A stretch of DNA of 64,000 nt. Origin: Acidimicrobiales bacterium (GTDB taxonomy: Bacteria; Actinomycetota; Acidimicrobiia; Acidimicrobiales; Iamiaceae). Position numbers and translations under genes: made by a program. Below, piece after piece: positions 53,260-62,803 of this stretch. The DNA lies in NCBI GenBank assembly GCA_020439505.1, contig JAGQSO010000043.1, positions 62,001-126,000 of the forward strand. Reading direction: 5' to 3'. Numbering within the stretch: position 1 is the first letter of the stretch; each line of letters opens with the position of its first letter. The notes under the pieces were generated by a model. That model was not told the origin of the DNA, ran no database searches, and saw nothing but the letters and a program-made list of their open reading frames with translations.

Positions 53260-54243
53260 TTACAGGGCAGGTAGGAGGCCGATGTGGTCACGGGCTCGGG
53301 CCAGCGTGGTCGCCGCTTGGGCCCTGGCCTTGGCCGCACCTTCGGCCAGGATCCTTGCCGTCTCGCCCGGGTCGGCGGCCAGTTCGGCGTAGCGGGCCTG
53401 CATCGGCGCCAGACACTCGATCACGGCAGCCGCGGTGTCGGCTTTGAGAGGCCCGTACTGGGTGTAGCCGTCGGCCGCCTGCTCGGGTGTCCGACCGGTG
53501 GCGGCCCCCAGGATCGACAACAGGTTGGAGACGCCGGGCTTGGTCGCCACGTCGAAACGAACCTCGGACTCGGTGTCGGTCACGGCACGCTTGATCTTCT
53601 TCTCGATCGTGCGGGGCTCGTCGAGGAACAGGATCGTGCCCGGGGCGTCATCTTCGGACTTGGACATCTTGGCGGTGGGGTTCTGGAGGTCCATCACCCT
53701 GGCTCCGGCCACCGGGAACGTCGCACGGGGAACGGTGAAGGTTTGGCCGTATCGGCTGTTGAACCGCTCGGCCAGGTCACGGGCCAGCTCGACGTGTTGA
53801 CGCTGGTCGTCGCCGACGGGAACCTCGTCGGTGTCGTAGAGCAAGATGTCGGCGGCCATCAGCGCCGGGTAGGTGAACAACCCGCCCGACACGAAGTCGG
53901 ACTTGTCCGACTTGTCCTTGAACTGGGTCATGCGACGGAGCTCACCGAAGGCCGCCGTGCATTCCATCAGCCATGCTCCCTCGGAGTGCTCGGGCACGTG
54001 GCCCTGGACGAAGAGCGTGCTGACGGTGGGATCTATTCCGACGGCGAGCAGGATCTGGGCCAGGCGAAGGGTCGACTGGCGGAGTTCGGTCGGGTCCTGG
54101 GGCACGGTGAGGGCGTGGAGGTCGACCACGCAGTAGATGCTCTCGGCCCGGTGCTGCTCCTCGGTCCAGCGCACCAGGGCTCCGAACACGTTGCCCAGGT
54201 GGACCTTGCCGGTGGGTTTGATGCCCGAGAAGACGCGTGTCAT
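53260..54243 (-). CDS. trpS: Tryptophanyl-tRNA synthetase
   Basis: 327 residues, class I aminoacyl-tRNA synthetase. The HIGH-like motif is GKVHLGN near residue 12 and the KMSKS motif is intact (PTAKMSKSEDD). DDQRQHVELARDLAERFN is also typical. Its start is divergent from scpA, with a TAGGAT -10 box 8 nt upstream. Confidence 0.97.
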   Translation of the reverse strand: MTRVFSGIKPTGKVHLGNVFGALVRWTEEQHRAESIYCVVDLHALTVPQDPTELRQSTLRLAQILLAVGIDPTVSTLFVQGHVPEHSEGAWLMECTAAFGELRRMTQFKDKSDKSDFVSGGLFTYPALMAADILLYDTDEVPVGDDQRQHVELARDLAERFNSRYGQTFTVPRATFPVAGARVMDLQNPTAKMSKSEDDAPGTILFLDEPRTIEKKIKRAVTDTESEVRFDVATKPGVSNLLSILGAATGRTPEQAADGYTQYGPLKADTAAAVIECLAPMQARYAELAADPGETARILAEGAAKARAQAATTLARARDHIGLLPAL

Positions 54244-54251
54244 GGCCCGGG

Positions 54252-54257
54252 ATCCTA
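54252..54257 (-). promoter_or_regulatory. -10 box TAGGAT of trpS, leaderless
   Basis: TAGGAT on the minus strand, 8 nt from the ATG at 54243. Confidence 0.5.
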
Positions 54258-54308
54258 CGGTGGAAGCCCCGAAACGCCGAAGCAGGTTCCCGACGAGGGC
54301 AACAGCCC

Positions 54309-54338
54309 TTTACGAAACCACATCCATGTAACTATCCT
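54309..54338 (+). promoter_or_regulatory. Promoter of scpA, leaderless
   Basis: TTTACG (54309-54314), 18-bp spacer, TATCCT (54333-54338), then 7 nt to the ATG at 54346. Confidence 0.5.
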
Positions 54339-54345
54339 CTCGTCC

Positions 54346-55143
54346 ATGGCCTATGAGGTTCAGACCACGGTGTTCGAGGGCCCCTTCGACCTGCTGCTGC
54401 ACCTGATCCTCAACGAACAGGTGGACCTCTACGAGATCTCCCTGAGCCGCATCGTCGACGCCTACATCGCCGAGCTCGAGAAGATGGAAGGCCTCGATCT
54501 CGAGGTGGCGACGGAGTTCCTGCTGATCGCGGCCACCCTCGTCGAGCTGAAGGCCCGGCGCCTGCTGCCCGGTGACCCCGACGTCGAGCTCGACGACGAG
54601 TTCTCGCTCTGGGAGGAGCGTGACCTGCTGCTGGCCCGCCTGGTGGAGTGCAAGACCTTCAAGGACGCCGCCCTGTTGCTGTCGGCCATGGCCGACGAGG
54701 CGGGTCGCTCGTTCCCTCGGACCGCCGGGCTGGACGAGCGCTACAGCGACCTGGCCCCCGATCTGCTGGCCGGAGTGACCGCCGCTGACCTCCAGGCGGC
54801 GATGGTGCGGGCATTGACGCCCCGCCCGGTTCCCAGGGTGGAGCTCGACCACGTGGCCCCCTCACGCATGAGCGTGACCGAGGCGGTGGCCGAACTGGTG
54901 GACGAGCTGCCCCGCATCGGACGCACCACGTTCCGGGCGCTCACCGACTCCTTCGTGGAACGGCTCGACGTGGTGGTTCGGTTCCTGGCTGTCCTCGAGC
55001 TCTACAAGCAGGGCATGATCGATCTCGACCAACCCACGACCTTCGGGGAGCTCACGATCTCGTGGCTCGGTGGCGACGGTGAGGACGACGACCGCTCGGT
55101 CTTCGCCGATCTGGTCGGTCGTATCGACGTCTACGAAGGCTGA
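54346..55143 (+). CDS. scpA: Segregation and condensation protein A
   Basis: 265 residues from ATG 54346. As a kleisin it links the heads of SMC; EGPFDLLLHLILNEQVDLYEISLSRIVDAYI and ATEFLLIAATLVELKARRLLP (in parts) are the family marks, and the C-terminal winged helix has FLAVLELYKQGMIDLDQ. ScpB and RluB follow, the conserved order of this operon. Confidence 0.95.
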   Translation: MAYEVQTTVFEGPFDLLLHLILNEQVDLYEISLSRIVDAYIAELEKMEGLDLEVATEFLLIAATLVELKARRLLPGDPDVELDDEFSLWEERDLLLARLVECKTFKDAALLLSAMADEAGRSFPRTAGLDERYSDLAPDLLAGVTAADLQAAMVRALTPRPVPRVELDHVAPSRMSVTEAVAELVDELPRIGRTTFRALTDSFVERLDVVVRFLAVLELYKQGMIDLDQPTTFGELTISWLGGDGEDDDRSVFADLVGRIDVYEG

Positions 55144-55153
55144 GGCTTCCGCC

Positions 55154-56038
55154 ATGGCAACCGAGGCCACCCGGGCCATCGAGGCCATCCTCATGGTCGC
55201 CCAGGAACCGGTGGACCCCCATCTTCTGGCCCAACTGCTCGAGGTGTCGCCGGCCCGGGTCGAGGAGCTCTGCCACGAGCTGCAGGCGGCCTATACGGCC
55301 GATGACCGTGGTTTCGTGCTGGTGAAGGTGGCGGGCGGCTACCGATTCCAGAGCCACGGAGATCTGGCCCCCTACGTGGAGCGATTCGTCCTGGAGGGCC
55401 AGACCGCCCGCCTGTCGGCTGCCGCGCTCGAGACCTTGGCGATCGTGGCCTACAAGCAACCGATCTCGCGGGCTCAGGTGGCGGCCATCCGAGGGGTGAA
55501 CGTCGACGGGGTCATGCGCACGCTCCACCAGAGGGGTTACATCGCCGAGGTCGGGCGCGACCCGGGCCCGGGCCAGGCCACCATGTTCGGGACCACCTCG
55601 GAGTTTCTGGAGAGGCTGGGACTCGCCTCCCTCGGCGATCTCCCGCCGATTGCTGACCTGCTGCCCGACGCATCGGTCCTCGAGGCGCTCGAGCGTGGCC
55701 TCCGCCCCGAGCCAGCGGTAGCCCCGGCTCCCGACGACACCGGGGAGTCCGGGAGCAGAGCGGAGTCCTCGGAGGACCCTCTGGCCGACTTGAACGACTC
55801 CAACCCCACCTCGTCGCTCGAGCACAGCTACGGCCAGCTTCCGGACACCTCAGATGTCATCGAGTCTCCCGGGCCGGGCGAGCGGGGCGGTGCCGATGAC
55901 TTGGAGCTCCCCTCGTGGTTCGACGCGACCGAGCCGGCTTCACCTCCTCAGGAGGTGCCGGGGACCGGCCCGATCCACGACGTCAGCCCGGGTCCCGCCG
56001 GTGAGACGGGGCCCGAGGCTCCCGATGGCAGTGCCTGA
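55154..56038 (+). CDS. scpB: Segregation and condensation protein B
   Basis: 294 residues. Two winged helices cover about 1-165 ([48 protein letters not shown] in parts; [18 protein letters not shown]). The last ~110 residues are an acidic, Pro/Ser/Gly-rich tail, longer than usual and likely disordered. It pairs with ScpA and SMC in chromosome segregation. The tail region overlaps the start of rluB by 14 nt. Confidence 0.93.
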   Translation: MATEATRAIEAILMVAQEPVDPHLLAQLLEVSPARVEELCHELQAAYTADDRGFVLVKVAGGYRFQSHGDLAPYVERFVLEGQTARLSAAALETLAIVAYKQPISRAQVAAIRGVNVDGVMRTLHQRGYIAEVGRDPGPGQATMFGTTSEFLERLGLASLGDLPPIADLLPDASVLEALERGLRPEPAVAPAPDDTGESGSRAESSEDPLADLNDSNPTSSLEHSYGQLPDTSDVIESPGPGERGGADDLELPSWFDATEPASPPQEVPGTGPIHDVSPGPAGETGPEAPDGSA

Positions 56039-56855
56039 CCCGGACCGCTGGGCCACCCGCCAGACCGACGGCACGACGCCCCACGCCCCAGCCGGGGTTC
56101 GCCTCCAGAAGGTCCTGGCCCAGGCGGGTCTGGGGAGCCGGCGGGTGTGTGAGGAGCTGATCGCGGACGGCATGGTTACCGTCAACGGCGAGATCGCCGA
56201 TCTCGGCCGTCGAGTCGACCCCGAGCTCGACCGGGTGGAGGTCGACGGCGTCCCCGTCGGGATCAGGCCGGGGCTCGTCCACTACCTCGTGAACAAGCCA
56301 GCGGGTGTGGTCACCACCGCGAGTGACACCCACGGCCGACCCACCGTCGTCGACCTCGTCCCGACCGAGCCGCGGGTTTTCCCCGTCGGCCGATTGGACA
56401 TGGACACCGAGGGGTTGATCCTGGTCACCAACGACGGGGACCTGACCCATCGCATCACCCACCCTTCCCATGGGGTCGAGAAGGAATATCTGGCGGAGGT
56501 GGCTTCGCCCCCGCCGCGCTCGTCGCTTCGACGCCTGCGGGAAGGGGTGGAGCTCGACGACGGCCTGACCGCCCCGGCCAAGGTGTCGCTGGTGTCTCCC
56601 ACGCTGGTCCGTCTGACCATCCACGAAGGTCGTAATCGCCAGGTACGCCGGATGCTCGACGCGGTGGGGCATCCAGTTGTTCGACTGATCAGGGTGCGGA
56701 TCGGTCCGATCTCGGACCGACGACTGGCTCCGGGAGAATGGCGCGAGCTTTCAACGGCCGAGGTGCGAAGCCTGGAGGAAGCTGCCGCCGGTGCCACCGA
56801 ACGCTCCGAGGGCGAGTCCCATACCAAGGATCGACCCCGCGAGCCCGGTCGGTAG
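56025..56855 (+). CDS. rluB: Pseudouridine synthase, RluB family
   Basis: 276 residues. An N-terminal S4 domain ([21 protein letters not shown]) is followed by the synthase fold with catalytic Asp in [21 protein letters not shown] and the closing motif [19 protein letters not shown]. It makes a pseudouridine in 23S rRNA. ATG 56025 is used; GTG 56031 is an alternative. It follows scpA-scpB as in many bacteria. Confidence 0.94.
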   Translation: MAVPDPDRWATRQTDGTTPHAPAGVRLQKVLAQAGLGSRRVCEELIADGMVTVNGEIADLGRRVDPELDRVEVDGVPVGIRPGLVHYLVNKPAGVVTTASDTHGRPTVVDLVPTEPRVFPVGRLDMDTEGLILVTNDGDLTHRITHPSHGVEKEYLAEVASPPPRSSLRRLREGVELDDGLTAPAKVSLVSPTLVRLTIHEGRNRQVRRMLDAVGHPVVRLIRVRIGPISDRRLAPGEWRELSTAEVRSLEEAAAGATERSEGESHTKDRPREPGR

Positions 56856-56858
56856 GAT
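56853..56858 (+). promoter_or_regulatory. -10 box TAGGAT of aroH, leaderless
   Basis: TAGGAT lies 8 nt before the ATG at 56867 and contains the rluB stop codon TAG. Confidence 0.5.
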
Positions 56859-56866
56859 CGCCCCCG

Positions 56867-57235
56867 ATGCCGACCGCCGTACGTGCCCTCCGGGGTGCCA
56901 CCACCGCCGACGTTGATTCCCCCGAGGAGATCGAGGCCCGTACCGTCGAACTGCTCGAGCAGATGTTCGAGCGCAACGGTGTGGACCACGACGACCTGAT
57001 CAGCATCTGGTTCACCGTGACGGTCGACCTCGTCTCGGCCTTCCCGGCAAGCGCGGCCCGCACCATCGGCCTGGGTGACGTTCCGCTCCTGTGTGCCACC
57101 GAGATCCCCGTCCCCGCCAGCACCCCGCGCTGCATACGGGTGCTTGCTCATCTGACAACAGACAGGGCGCGCAACGAGTTGCGCCACGTCTACCTCCACG
57201 GTGCCGCGGGACTCCGCGACGATCTCCCCGGCTGA
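56867..57235 (+). CDS. aroH: Chorismate mutase, AroH class
   Basis: 122 residues, trimeric AroH-type: AVRALRGATTADVDSPEEI at the start, ISIWFTVTVDLVSAFPASAAR and ILVLAHLTTDR-like RVLAHLTTDRARNELRHVYL at the end. It turns chorismate into prephenate, the substrate of the next gene product. It ends one base before tyrA. Confidence 0.93.
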   Translation: MPTAVRALRGATTADVDSPEEIEARTVELLEQMFERNGVDHDDLISIWFTVTVDLVSAFPASAARTIGLGDVPLLCATEIPVPASTPRCIRVLAHLTTDRARNELRHVYLHGAAGLRDDLPG

Positions 57236-57236
57236 G

Positions 57237-58307
57237 ATGTCGGCCAACGCGACGCGACGGGCGTCGATCATCGGAACCGGACTCATCGGGGGATCGGTGG
57301 GGCTCGCCCTGCGTCACCTCGGGTGGCACGTCACCGGCAGCGATGCGGATCCCGCCTCGGCGCAACGGGCCCTCGAATTGGGCGCCATCGACGCGGTCGG
57401 TCTGGATCCGCTGTCGGAGCTCTCCCTGGTGGCAGCCCCGGTTTCGGCCATCTCGACCGAGGTCCGACGAGCGTTGGCGCACACCGCCGGCGTGGTGACC
57501 GACGTCGGGTCGGTCAAGGCATCGGTCGTGGCCGAGGTCGACGACCCCCGCTTCGTCGGCGGACATCCGATGGCGGGATCCGAACAACTCGGAGTCGACG
57601 GGGCATCGGCCGACCTGTTCGAAGGGGCGGTGTGGGTTCTGACTCCGGTCGCCGGTACCGATCCGGACCACTTCGCCACCGTCGACGCCATGGCGCGTTC
57701 GCTCGGGGCCGACGTGGTCGCCCTGGATCCGAACCGCCACGACGCCCTGGTGGCGGTGGTGAGCCACGTTCCCCATCTCACCGCCGCAGCCCTCATGACG
57801 ATCGCCGATGAACGATCCGACGAACATGCCGCACTGTTGCGACTGGCGGCCGGCGGGTTCCGGGACATGACCCGTATCGCCGCGGGGAGTCCATCGATCT
57901 GGCCCGACATCTGTGCCGAGAACCGCGAAGCGATCGTCGAGGTAGTCGACCGGCTCACCGAGGAGTTGGCACGGCTCAAGGCGCTGGTCGTAGCCGACGA
58001 CCGGCCCGGCCTGATAGCGACGCTCGAACGCGCCCAGGCGGCCCGCCGGAACCTGCCCAGCCGTTCCGTCCAGCCCGAGTTCCTGGCCGAGGTGCGCATC
58101 CCGGTGCCCGACCGGGAGGGCGCTATCGCCGGGGTTGCCACCCTGGCCAGCGACCTGGCGATCAACATCGCCGACTTCGAGATCGCCCACTCCAGCGAAG
58201 GAGACCGTGGCGTAGTGATCGTGCTGGTGGATCGGGCGGTGGCCGGGATCTACCAGCAGAGCCTCGTCGAGCGGGGTTACCGCCCGTCGGTCCGGGCACT
58301 GGACTGA
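57237..58307 (+). CDS. tyrA: Prephenate dehydrogenase
   Basis: 356 residues. NAD-binding GTGLIGGSVGLAL lies at the N terminus, GGHPMAGSEQLGVDGA and VSHVPHLTAAALM in the core, and an ACT domain (about 290-356; EVRIPVPDREGAIAGVATLASDLAINIADFEI in parts) at the end for likely feedback by tyrosine. It makes 4-hydroxyphenylpyruvate. ATG 57237 immediately follows aroH. Confidence 0.94.
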   Translation: MSANATRRASIIGTGLIGGSVGLALRHLGWHVTGSDADPASAQRALELGAIDAVGLDPLSELSLVAAPVSAISTEVRRALAHTAGVVTDVGSVKASVVAEVDDPRFVGGHPMAGSEQLGVDGASADLFEGAVWVLTPVAGTDPDHFATVDAMARSLGADVVALDPNRHDALVAVVSHVPHLTAAALMTIADERSDEHAALLRLAAGGFRDMTRIAAGSPSIWPDICAENREAIVEVVDRLTEELARLKALVVADDRPGLIATLERAQAARRNLPSRSVQPEFLAEVRIPVPDREGAIAGVATLASDLAINIADFEIAHSSEGDRGVVIVLVDRAVAGIYQQSLVERGYRPSVRALD

Positions 58308-58311
58308 AGCG

Positions 58312-59622
58312 GTGCCCGACCTCACCGACCTCGCCAGCCTCCCTGACCCGTTCCCGGTGGAGCCGGTGCGGGGACCGCTGAACGCCATGGTGAGGGTGCC
58401 CGGCTCCAAGTCCATCACCAACCGGGCCCTGATCTGTGCTGCTCTGGCCGACGGGACGACGGTCATCGACGGGGCCCTCTTCGCCGACGACACGTCCGCC
58501 ATGGTCGAGGTGCTCCGGGGACTCGGGTTGGCCGTCCAAACCGACCGTTCATCCGAACGGATCACCGTTGTCGGGTGCGGAGGGACCCCACCGCCTTCGA
58601 CCGAGGTGCTCGACGTGCGCCAGTCGGGGACGACGGCCCGTTTCGTTCTTCCGCTTCTCTCACTCGGATCCGGGTCCTATCGGGTGACCGCCCACCCTCA
58701 GATGCAGGCCCGCCCCATGGGCACCACCTTCGGGGCCCTCCGGGAGTTGGGCGCCGGCGTGGAGTGTCTGGACCAGGACGGATACCTGCCGGCCACCATC
58801 ACCGGTGGGGGGATCTCATCGAAGGTGATCTCGGTCCCGGGAGATGCCTCCAGCCAGTTCCTGTCGGGACTGCTGTTGATCGGTCCATGTCTGGCTGACG
58901 GACTGGTCATCGAACTGACCACCGACCTGGTGTCACGACCCTATGTGGACATGACCATCGCGGTCATGGAGGACTTCGGAGCCGTCGTCGACCGACCTGA
59001 CGACCGGAGCTTCGGCGTGGCCCCGGGCGGCTACCGGGCTAGGGCCTACCGGGTCGAGCCCGATGCCAGCGCCGCGTCATACCCCCTCGCTGCCGCGGCC
59101 GTCTGCGGCGGATCGGTGGGTGTCGAGGGTCTCCACCGGACCTCGATCCAGGGCGACACCGCGTTCGTCGACGTTCTGGCCGCTCTGGGGCTGACGGTCG
59201 AGGACCGCGAGTCGGGGCTGTGGGTGTCCGCCGATGCTCCGCCTCTCGGTGGCTCCTTCGACATGACCCACATGTCCGACACCGCTCAGACTCTGGCCGT
59301 GATAGCGCCGTTCTGTCTCTCGCCGGTCACCGTCACCGGCATCGGATTCATCCGACAAAAGGAGACCGACCGGATCGCAGCCGTGGCCACCGAGTTGGCC
59401 CGCTGCGGCATCGAGGTGACCGTCGACCCGGACGGCTGGACGATCCATCCCGGCCGGCCACGACCGACGGTGGTCCAGACCTATGACGATCATCGGATGG
59501 CCATGAGTTTCGCCCTCATCGGCCTGGCGGTGGACGGCATCGAGATCGCGGACCCTGGTTGCGTCGCCAAGACGTTCCCGGGCTTTTGGGAGCTTCTCGG
59601 TAGGGTTGGCGACCGTGGGTGA
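58312..59622 (+). CDS. aroA: 3-phosphoshikimate 1-carboxyvinyltransferase (EPSP synthase)
   Basis: 436 residues from GTG 58312. The motifs are PGSKSITNRALI near the start, RQSGTTARFVLPLL (in place of the more usual NAGTA/NSGTT form), KETDRIAAVATEL and TYDDHRMAMSFAL. It adds enolpyruvyl to shikimate 3-phosphate, the step two before prephenate. It overlaps the next gene by 8 nt. The sensitive or tolerant class towards glyphosate cannot be judged here. Confidence 0.94.
   Translation: MPDLTDLASLPDPFPVEPVRGPLNAMVRVPGSKSITNRALICAALADGTTVIDGALFADDTSAMVEVLRGLGLAVQTDRSSERITVVGCGGTPPPSTEVLDVRQSGTTARFVLPLLSLGSGSYRVTAHPQMQARPMGTTFGALRELGAGVECLDQDGYLPATITGGGISSKVISVPGDASSQFLSGLLLIGPCLADGLVIELTTDLVSRPYVDMTIAVMEDFGAVVDRPDDRSFGVAPGGYRARAYRVEPDASAASYPLAAAAVCGGSVGVEGLHRTSIQGDTAFVDVLAALGLTVEDRESGLWVSADAPPLGGSFDMTHMSDTAQTLAVIAPFCLSPVTVTGIGFIRQKETDRIAAVATELARCGIEVTVDPDGWTIHPGRPRPTVVQTYDDHRMAMSFALIGLAVDGIEIADPGCVAKTFPGFWELLGRVGDRG
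59601..59606 (+). promoter_or_regulatory. -10 box TAGGGT of cmk-plsC, leaderless
   Basis: TAGGGT lies 8 nt before GTG 59615, inside the end of aroA. It argues against the TTG at 59606, which overlaps it, as the start. Confidence 0.45.
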
Positions 59623-61033
59623 AACAGGGGATCGTCACGAAACACGACCGCCCCAGGTCGTGGCCATCGATGGACCGGCGGGATCGGGTAAGTCGACGGT
59701 GGGTCGGGCCTTGGCGGCACGCCTCGGCGTCGAGTACCTCGACACCGGAGCGATGTACCGGGCTGTCACCTCCGCGGTGCTGCGGCGAGGCCTGGACCCC
59801 CAAGATGCCGTGGCGGTGGCGGAGTTGGCCCGCGAGGTCGAGATCTCGGTCGGGGCCGGCGGGGTGAGTGTCGATGGGATCGACGTCACCGCCGAGATCC
59901 GCGGCCCGGAGGTCACCCGGACGGTGAGTCTGGTGGCCGCCAACCCCGACGTCCGAGCCGAGATGGTTCGCCGGCAACGGGAGTGGACCAGGGTCCGGGG
60001 CGGGGGGGTCCTCGAGGGACGCGACATCGGGACCGTGGTGTTTCCCGACGCCGCCCTCAAGGTGTACCTCACCGCCTCACCCGAGGTGAGGGCACGGCGG
60101 CGTACGGCGGAGGTCTCGGACCTGGACTTCAAGACGGTGGCCGCCGACATCGCCCGTCGTGACGCATTGGACCAGGGACGTGAGGCCAGCCCGCTGACCC
60201 AGGCCGACGACGCGGTGGTGGTCGACACCAGCGACCTTTCGGTCGAGGCGATCGTCGACCAGCTGGTGAGCCGCCTCCCCGGCCAGCGGGAGGCGGCGTC
60301 GACCAGGCCAGCTCCGGATTCGACCGCCTTGGCCCATGGCGGCGACAGGGGCCGCCACGGTCACGCCCGTCCGGGAACTCGGGGTGAACTGATCCTCTAC
60401 GGAGTGGTCCGCGGTGCCCTCTTGGCGTTCGCCCGGCTGTGGTTCCGGGTCAAGGCTTCAGGCACCCACAACGTCCCCGAGCGGGGGGCGTTCATCCTGG
60501 CTCCGGTGCATCGCTCGAACCTGGACTTCATGTTGGTTCTGGTGGTGACCCGCCGCCGGATGCGGTTCCTGGCCAAGGACACGCTGTGGAAGGGGCCGTG
60601 GGCCAGGCTGTTCACCGCCTTGGGTGGTATTCCCGTGGCCCGCGGGACGGTTGACCGCGAAGCCCTGCGAACCTGCATCGAGGTGATCGAGGCCGGTGAG
60701 CCGCTGGTCATGTTCCCCGAGGGAACCCGCCAACACGGCCCGGTCGTGCAGCCGTTCTTCGATGGTCCAGCCTTCGTCCAGTCCCGGACCGGGGTTCCGA
60801 TAGTTCCGGTGGGTATCGGGGGCTCAGAGGCGGCGATGCCCAGGGGGTCGAAGCTGATAAAGCCGCACCGGGTTCGTCTAGTGGTCGGCGCCCCCATGAA
60901 TGCCGAGTCGGTGGACGGCTCCAAGGCCCGGCGCGCCTGGGTACGGGCGCGTACCGCGGACCTCCATGCCACGGTTCAGGAACTCTTCGACCGAGCCCAA
61001 CGCGACGCCGGCACGCCGAACCCGTCCCGTTGA
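59615..61033 (+). CDS. Cytidylate kinase fused to 1-acylglycerol-3-phosphate acyltransferase
   Basis: 472 residues. Residues ~1-220 are a CMP kinase: IDGPAGSGKSTVGRALA (P-loop), YLDTGAMYRAVT, and GRDIGTVVFPDA. A Pro/Ala/His-rich linker (about 225-255) precedes a PlsC-like domain with HRSNLDF (HX4D), GIPVARGTVDRE, FPEGTRQ and VPIVPVGIGG. The first makes CDP from CMP, the second makes phosphatidic acid, so CDP-lipid supply may link them; that is inference. In many clostridia these are separate adjacent genes, followed by ispH, which also lies near here. Confidence 0.9.
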   Translation: MGETGDRHETRPPQVVAIDGPAGSGKSTVGRALAARLGVEYLDTGAMYRAVTSAVLRRGLDPQDAVAVAELAREVEISVGAGGVSVDGIDVTAEIRGPEVTRTVSLVAANPDVRAEMVRRQREWTRVRGGGVLEGRDIGTVVFPDAALKVYLTASPEVRARRRTAEVSDLDFKTVAADIARRDALDQGREASPLTQADDAVVVDTSDLSVEAIVDQLVSRLPGQREAASTRPAPDSTALAHGGDRGRHGHARPGTRGELILYGVVRGALLAFARLWFRVKASGTHNVPERGAFILAPVHRSNLDFMLVLVVTRRRMRFLAKDTLWKGPWARLFTALGGIPVARGTVDREALRTCIEVIEAGEPLVMFPEGTRQHGPVVQPFFDGPAFVQSRTGVPIVPVGIGGSEAAMPRGSKLIKPHRVRLVVGAPMNAESVDGSKARRAWVRARTADLHATVQELFDRAQRDAGTPNPSR

Positions 61034-61047
61034 ATCTTTGTTTCCGT

Positions 61048-61065
61048 GACCGGCGAAGGCCGGTC
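61048..61065 (+). terminator. Hairpin between convergent cmk-plsC and membrane-protein genes
   Basis: GACCGGC-GAAG-GCCGGTC is a perfect 7-bp stem 15 nt past the stop codon, without a T-tract. Confidence 0.4.
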
Positions 61066-61092
61066 CCTCCACCGGCGGGGGAGGGTACCTGG

Positions 61093-61497
61093 TCAGCCGT
61101 GGAGCCAGACTCCTAGGAACAACGCTCCGAGGGCGCCGATCCCGGCCAGCGAGCCGCCGATGGCCAGGGCGACCTTGGATCGTGAAACGACGTGGGCCGC
61201 CGCTCCGATCCCCGACGCCGCGACCAACACCAGCTTGATCCCCAACGCCATGTGGTAGCTGGTCGGACGGTCGCCGATCTGGATCTCGAGGAGGTTCCAG
61301 ACCCCGGTCAGGACGAGGACGCCGAAGGCGGGCCAGGCCAGCCGGTTGAAGGCGCGAGCCACCTTCGCCGTGGCTTCGGGCCCGAACCCTCGAACGGTGG
61401 GTACCACGCCCGCGAGGGTGAACTGACCGCCTACCCAGATCGTGGCGGCGAGGACGTGCAGGAAGATTCTGATCAGCTGGAGATCGAACGGGACCAT
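61093..61497 (-). CDS. Small four-TM membrane protein, CopD/DUF2269-like
   Basis: 134 residues and four membrane helices: LIRIFLHVLAATIWVGGQFTLAGV with conserved His and Trp-Val-Gly-Gly, NRLAWPAFGVLVLTGVWNLL, ALGIKLVLVAASGIGAAAHVV and ALAIGGSLAGIGALGALFLGVWL. The pattern is that of CopD-like membrane proteins that may bind haem or copper. Function unknown. It lies downstream of ispH on the same strand, 144 nt away. Confidence 0.65.
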   Translation of the reverse strand: MVPFDLQLIRIFLHVLAATIWVGGQFTLAGVVPTVRGFGPEATAKVARAFNRLAWPAFGVLVLTGVWNLLEIQIGDRPTSYHMALGIKLVLVAASGIGAAAHVVSRSKVALAIGGSLAGIGALGALFLGVWLHG

Positions 61498-61641
61498 GGT
61501 GGTTCAGCCCACCACAGGCCGCGACCGGGCCCCCAATCGCCCGACGTGACTTCCGGCGCAGCGCCACCGCTCGCCGTCATCTGGACCGTGGCTGCAAGGG
61601 GGGACCCAGTCGAGTCCGTCGGTCGCTGGCCGAGCGTTGGC

Positions 61642-62670
61642 TCAGAGCGACGACAAGACGTCGGCGGCCCTCACCGACCGTTCGTTCACCGAAGGTCGGT
61701 CCTGCACCGGGCCACCGAGGCTCAACGTCGCCGCGGCGTCGACCACGTTCAACAGGTCGCGGAGGTTTCGGGGCGGAGGGAAGTACTCGTCTTCGTCGGT
61801 GATGCGAACCTCCTCGACTCCGTTGACCGGGTCGAGCGCCGCCAGGACCTCTTCGACCAACGAGTCCGGCGCCGATGCCCCGGCGGTGACTCCGACAACT
61901 CCGCTCAGGTCATCGGGGAGCTCGGACGCCGCGTTGACCCGCAGCACCCGGGGGGTTCCGGCCTGGCGGGCGAGCTTCTCCAACGCCACCGTGTTGGAGG
62001 AGTTGGCCGAGCCGATGACGATCACGGCATCGCACTCGGGAGCGATCTCGGCCAACGCTCCCTGCCGGTTGGTGGTGGCAAAGCAGAGATCGGACCGTCC
62101 GGGGGTCCACAGGTCGGGCCAGCGGTCCTGGGCCGCTTCCATCACCCCCTTCCAGTCCCGGTGGCTGAGGGTGGTCTGGGCCAGCATCGCAACCGGTCCG
62201 TCGAGTTCGCCAAGGGCCTCCACCTCTTCGACGCTCTCGACCCGGTGGATCGAGTCGGGGGCGACCGCCATGGTTCCCACCGCCTCCTCGTGGCCCTCGT
62301 GACCGACGTAGACGATCTGGTAACCCTTCCCGGCTCTTACCTTCACCTCGTGGTGGACCTTGGTGACCAGGGGGCACACGGCGTCGACGACGTATCCGCC
62401 CTTGGCCCGGGCGGCGGCGACGACCTCGGGGGCTGAGCCGTGGGCCGACAACATGAGCGGCCTGCCTTCAGGGACCGAGGCGATGTCATCGACGAAGACG
62501 ACACCCTGCTCCTCGAACCGGCGTACCACCGACTGGTTGTGGACGATCTCGTGGTAGCAGTAGACGGGCGGCTCGAAGGCCCTGACCATCCAGGCCAGCG
62601 CCTTGATCGCCATCTCCACCCCGGCACAGAACCCCCGGGGGGCGGCGAGAAGAACACGGTCGACGGCCAT
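61642..62670 (-). CDS. ispH: 4-hydroxy-3-methylbut-2-enyl diphosphate reductase
   Basis: 342 residues from ATG 62670, the last enzyme of the MEP isoprenoid pathway. The three [4Fe-4S] cysteines are in PRGFCAGV, DAVCPLVTKVH and RSDLCFATTNRQ; HGSAPEV and the ANSSNT loop are also family marks. The upstream part of the frame to 62718 is not used, because a TATGGT -10 box is 8 nt from 62670. It makes isoprenoid precursors for the polyprenyl carriers used by envelope enzymes here. Confidence 0.96.
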   Translation of the reverse strand: MAVDRVLLAAPRGFCAGVEMAIKALAWMVRAFEPPVYCYHEIVHNQSVVRRFEEQGVVFVDDIASVPEGRPLMLSAHGSAPEVVAAARAKGGYVVDAVCPLVTKVHHEVKVRAGKGYQIVYVGHEGHEEAVGTMAVAPDSIHRVESVEEVEALGELDGPVAMLAQTTLSHRDWKGVMEAAQDRWPDLWTPGRSDLCFATTNRQGALAEIAPECDAVIVIGSANSSNTVALEKLARQAGTPRVLRVNAASELPDDLSGVVGVTAGASAPDSLVEEVLAALDPVNGVEEVRITDEDEYFPPPRNLRDLLNVVDAAATLSLGGPVQDRPSVNERSVRAADVLSSL

Positions 62671-62678
62671 CGCCTTCC

Positions 62679-62684
62679 ACCATA
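62679..62684 (-). promoter_or_regulatory. -10 box TATGGT of ispH, leaderless
   Basis: TATGGT on the minus strand, 8 nt from the ATG at 62670. Confidence 0.5.
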
Positions 62685-62788
62685 GGGACCGCGTCGGCGC
62701 CGACAAACCATCGTGCACAGATGGCGGTCACCGATGACCACCCGGGGGCCACCCCGACCGGAACAGGCCGCGTCCCAGGGCCGACCGG

Positions 62789-62794
62789 TAGTCT
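62789..62794 (+). promoter_or_regulatory. -10 box TAGTCT, leaderless
   Basis: TAGTCT lies 9 nt before the ATG at 62804. Confidence 0.5.
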
Positions 62795-62803
62795 GGCGGG
62801 GTC

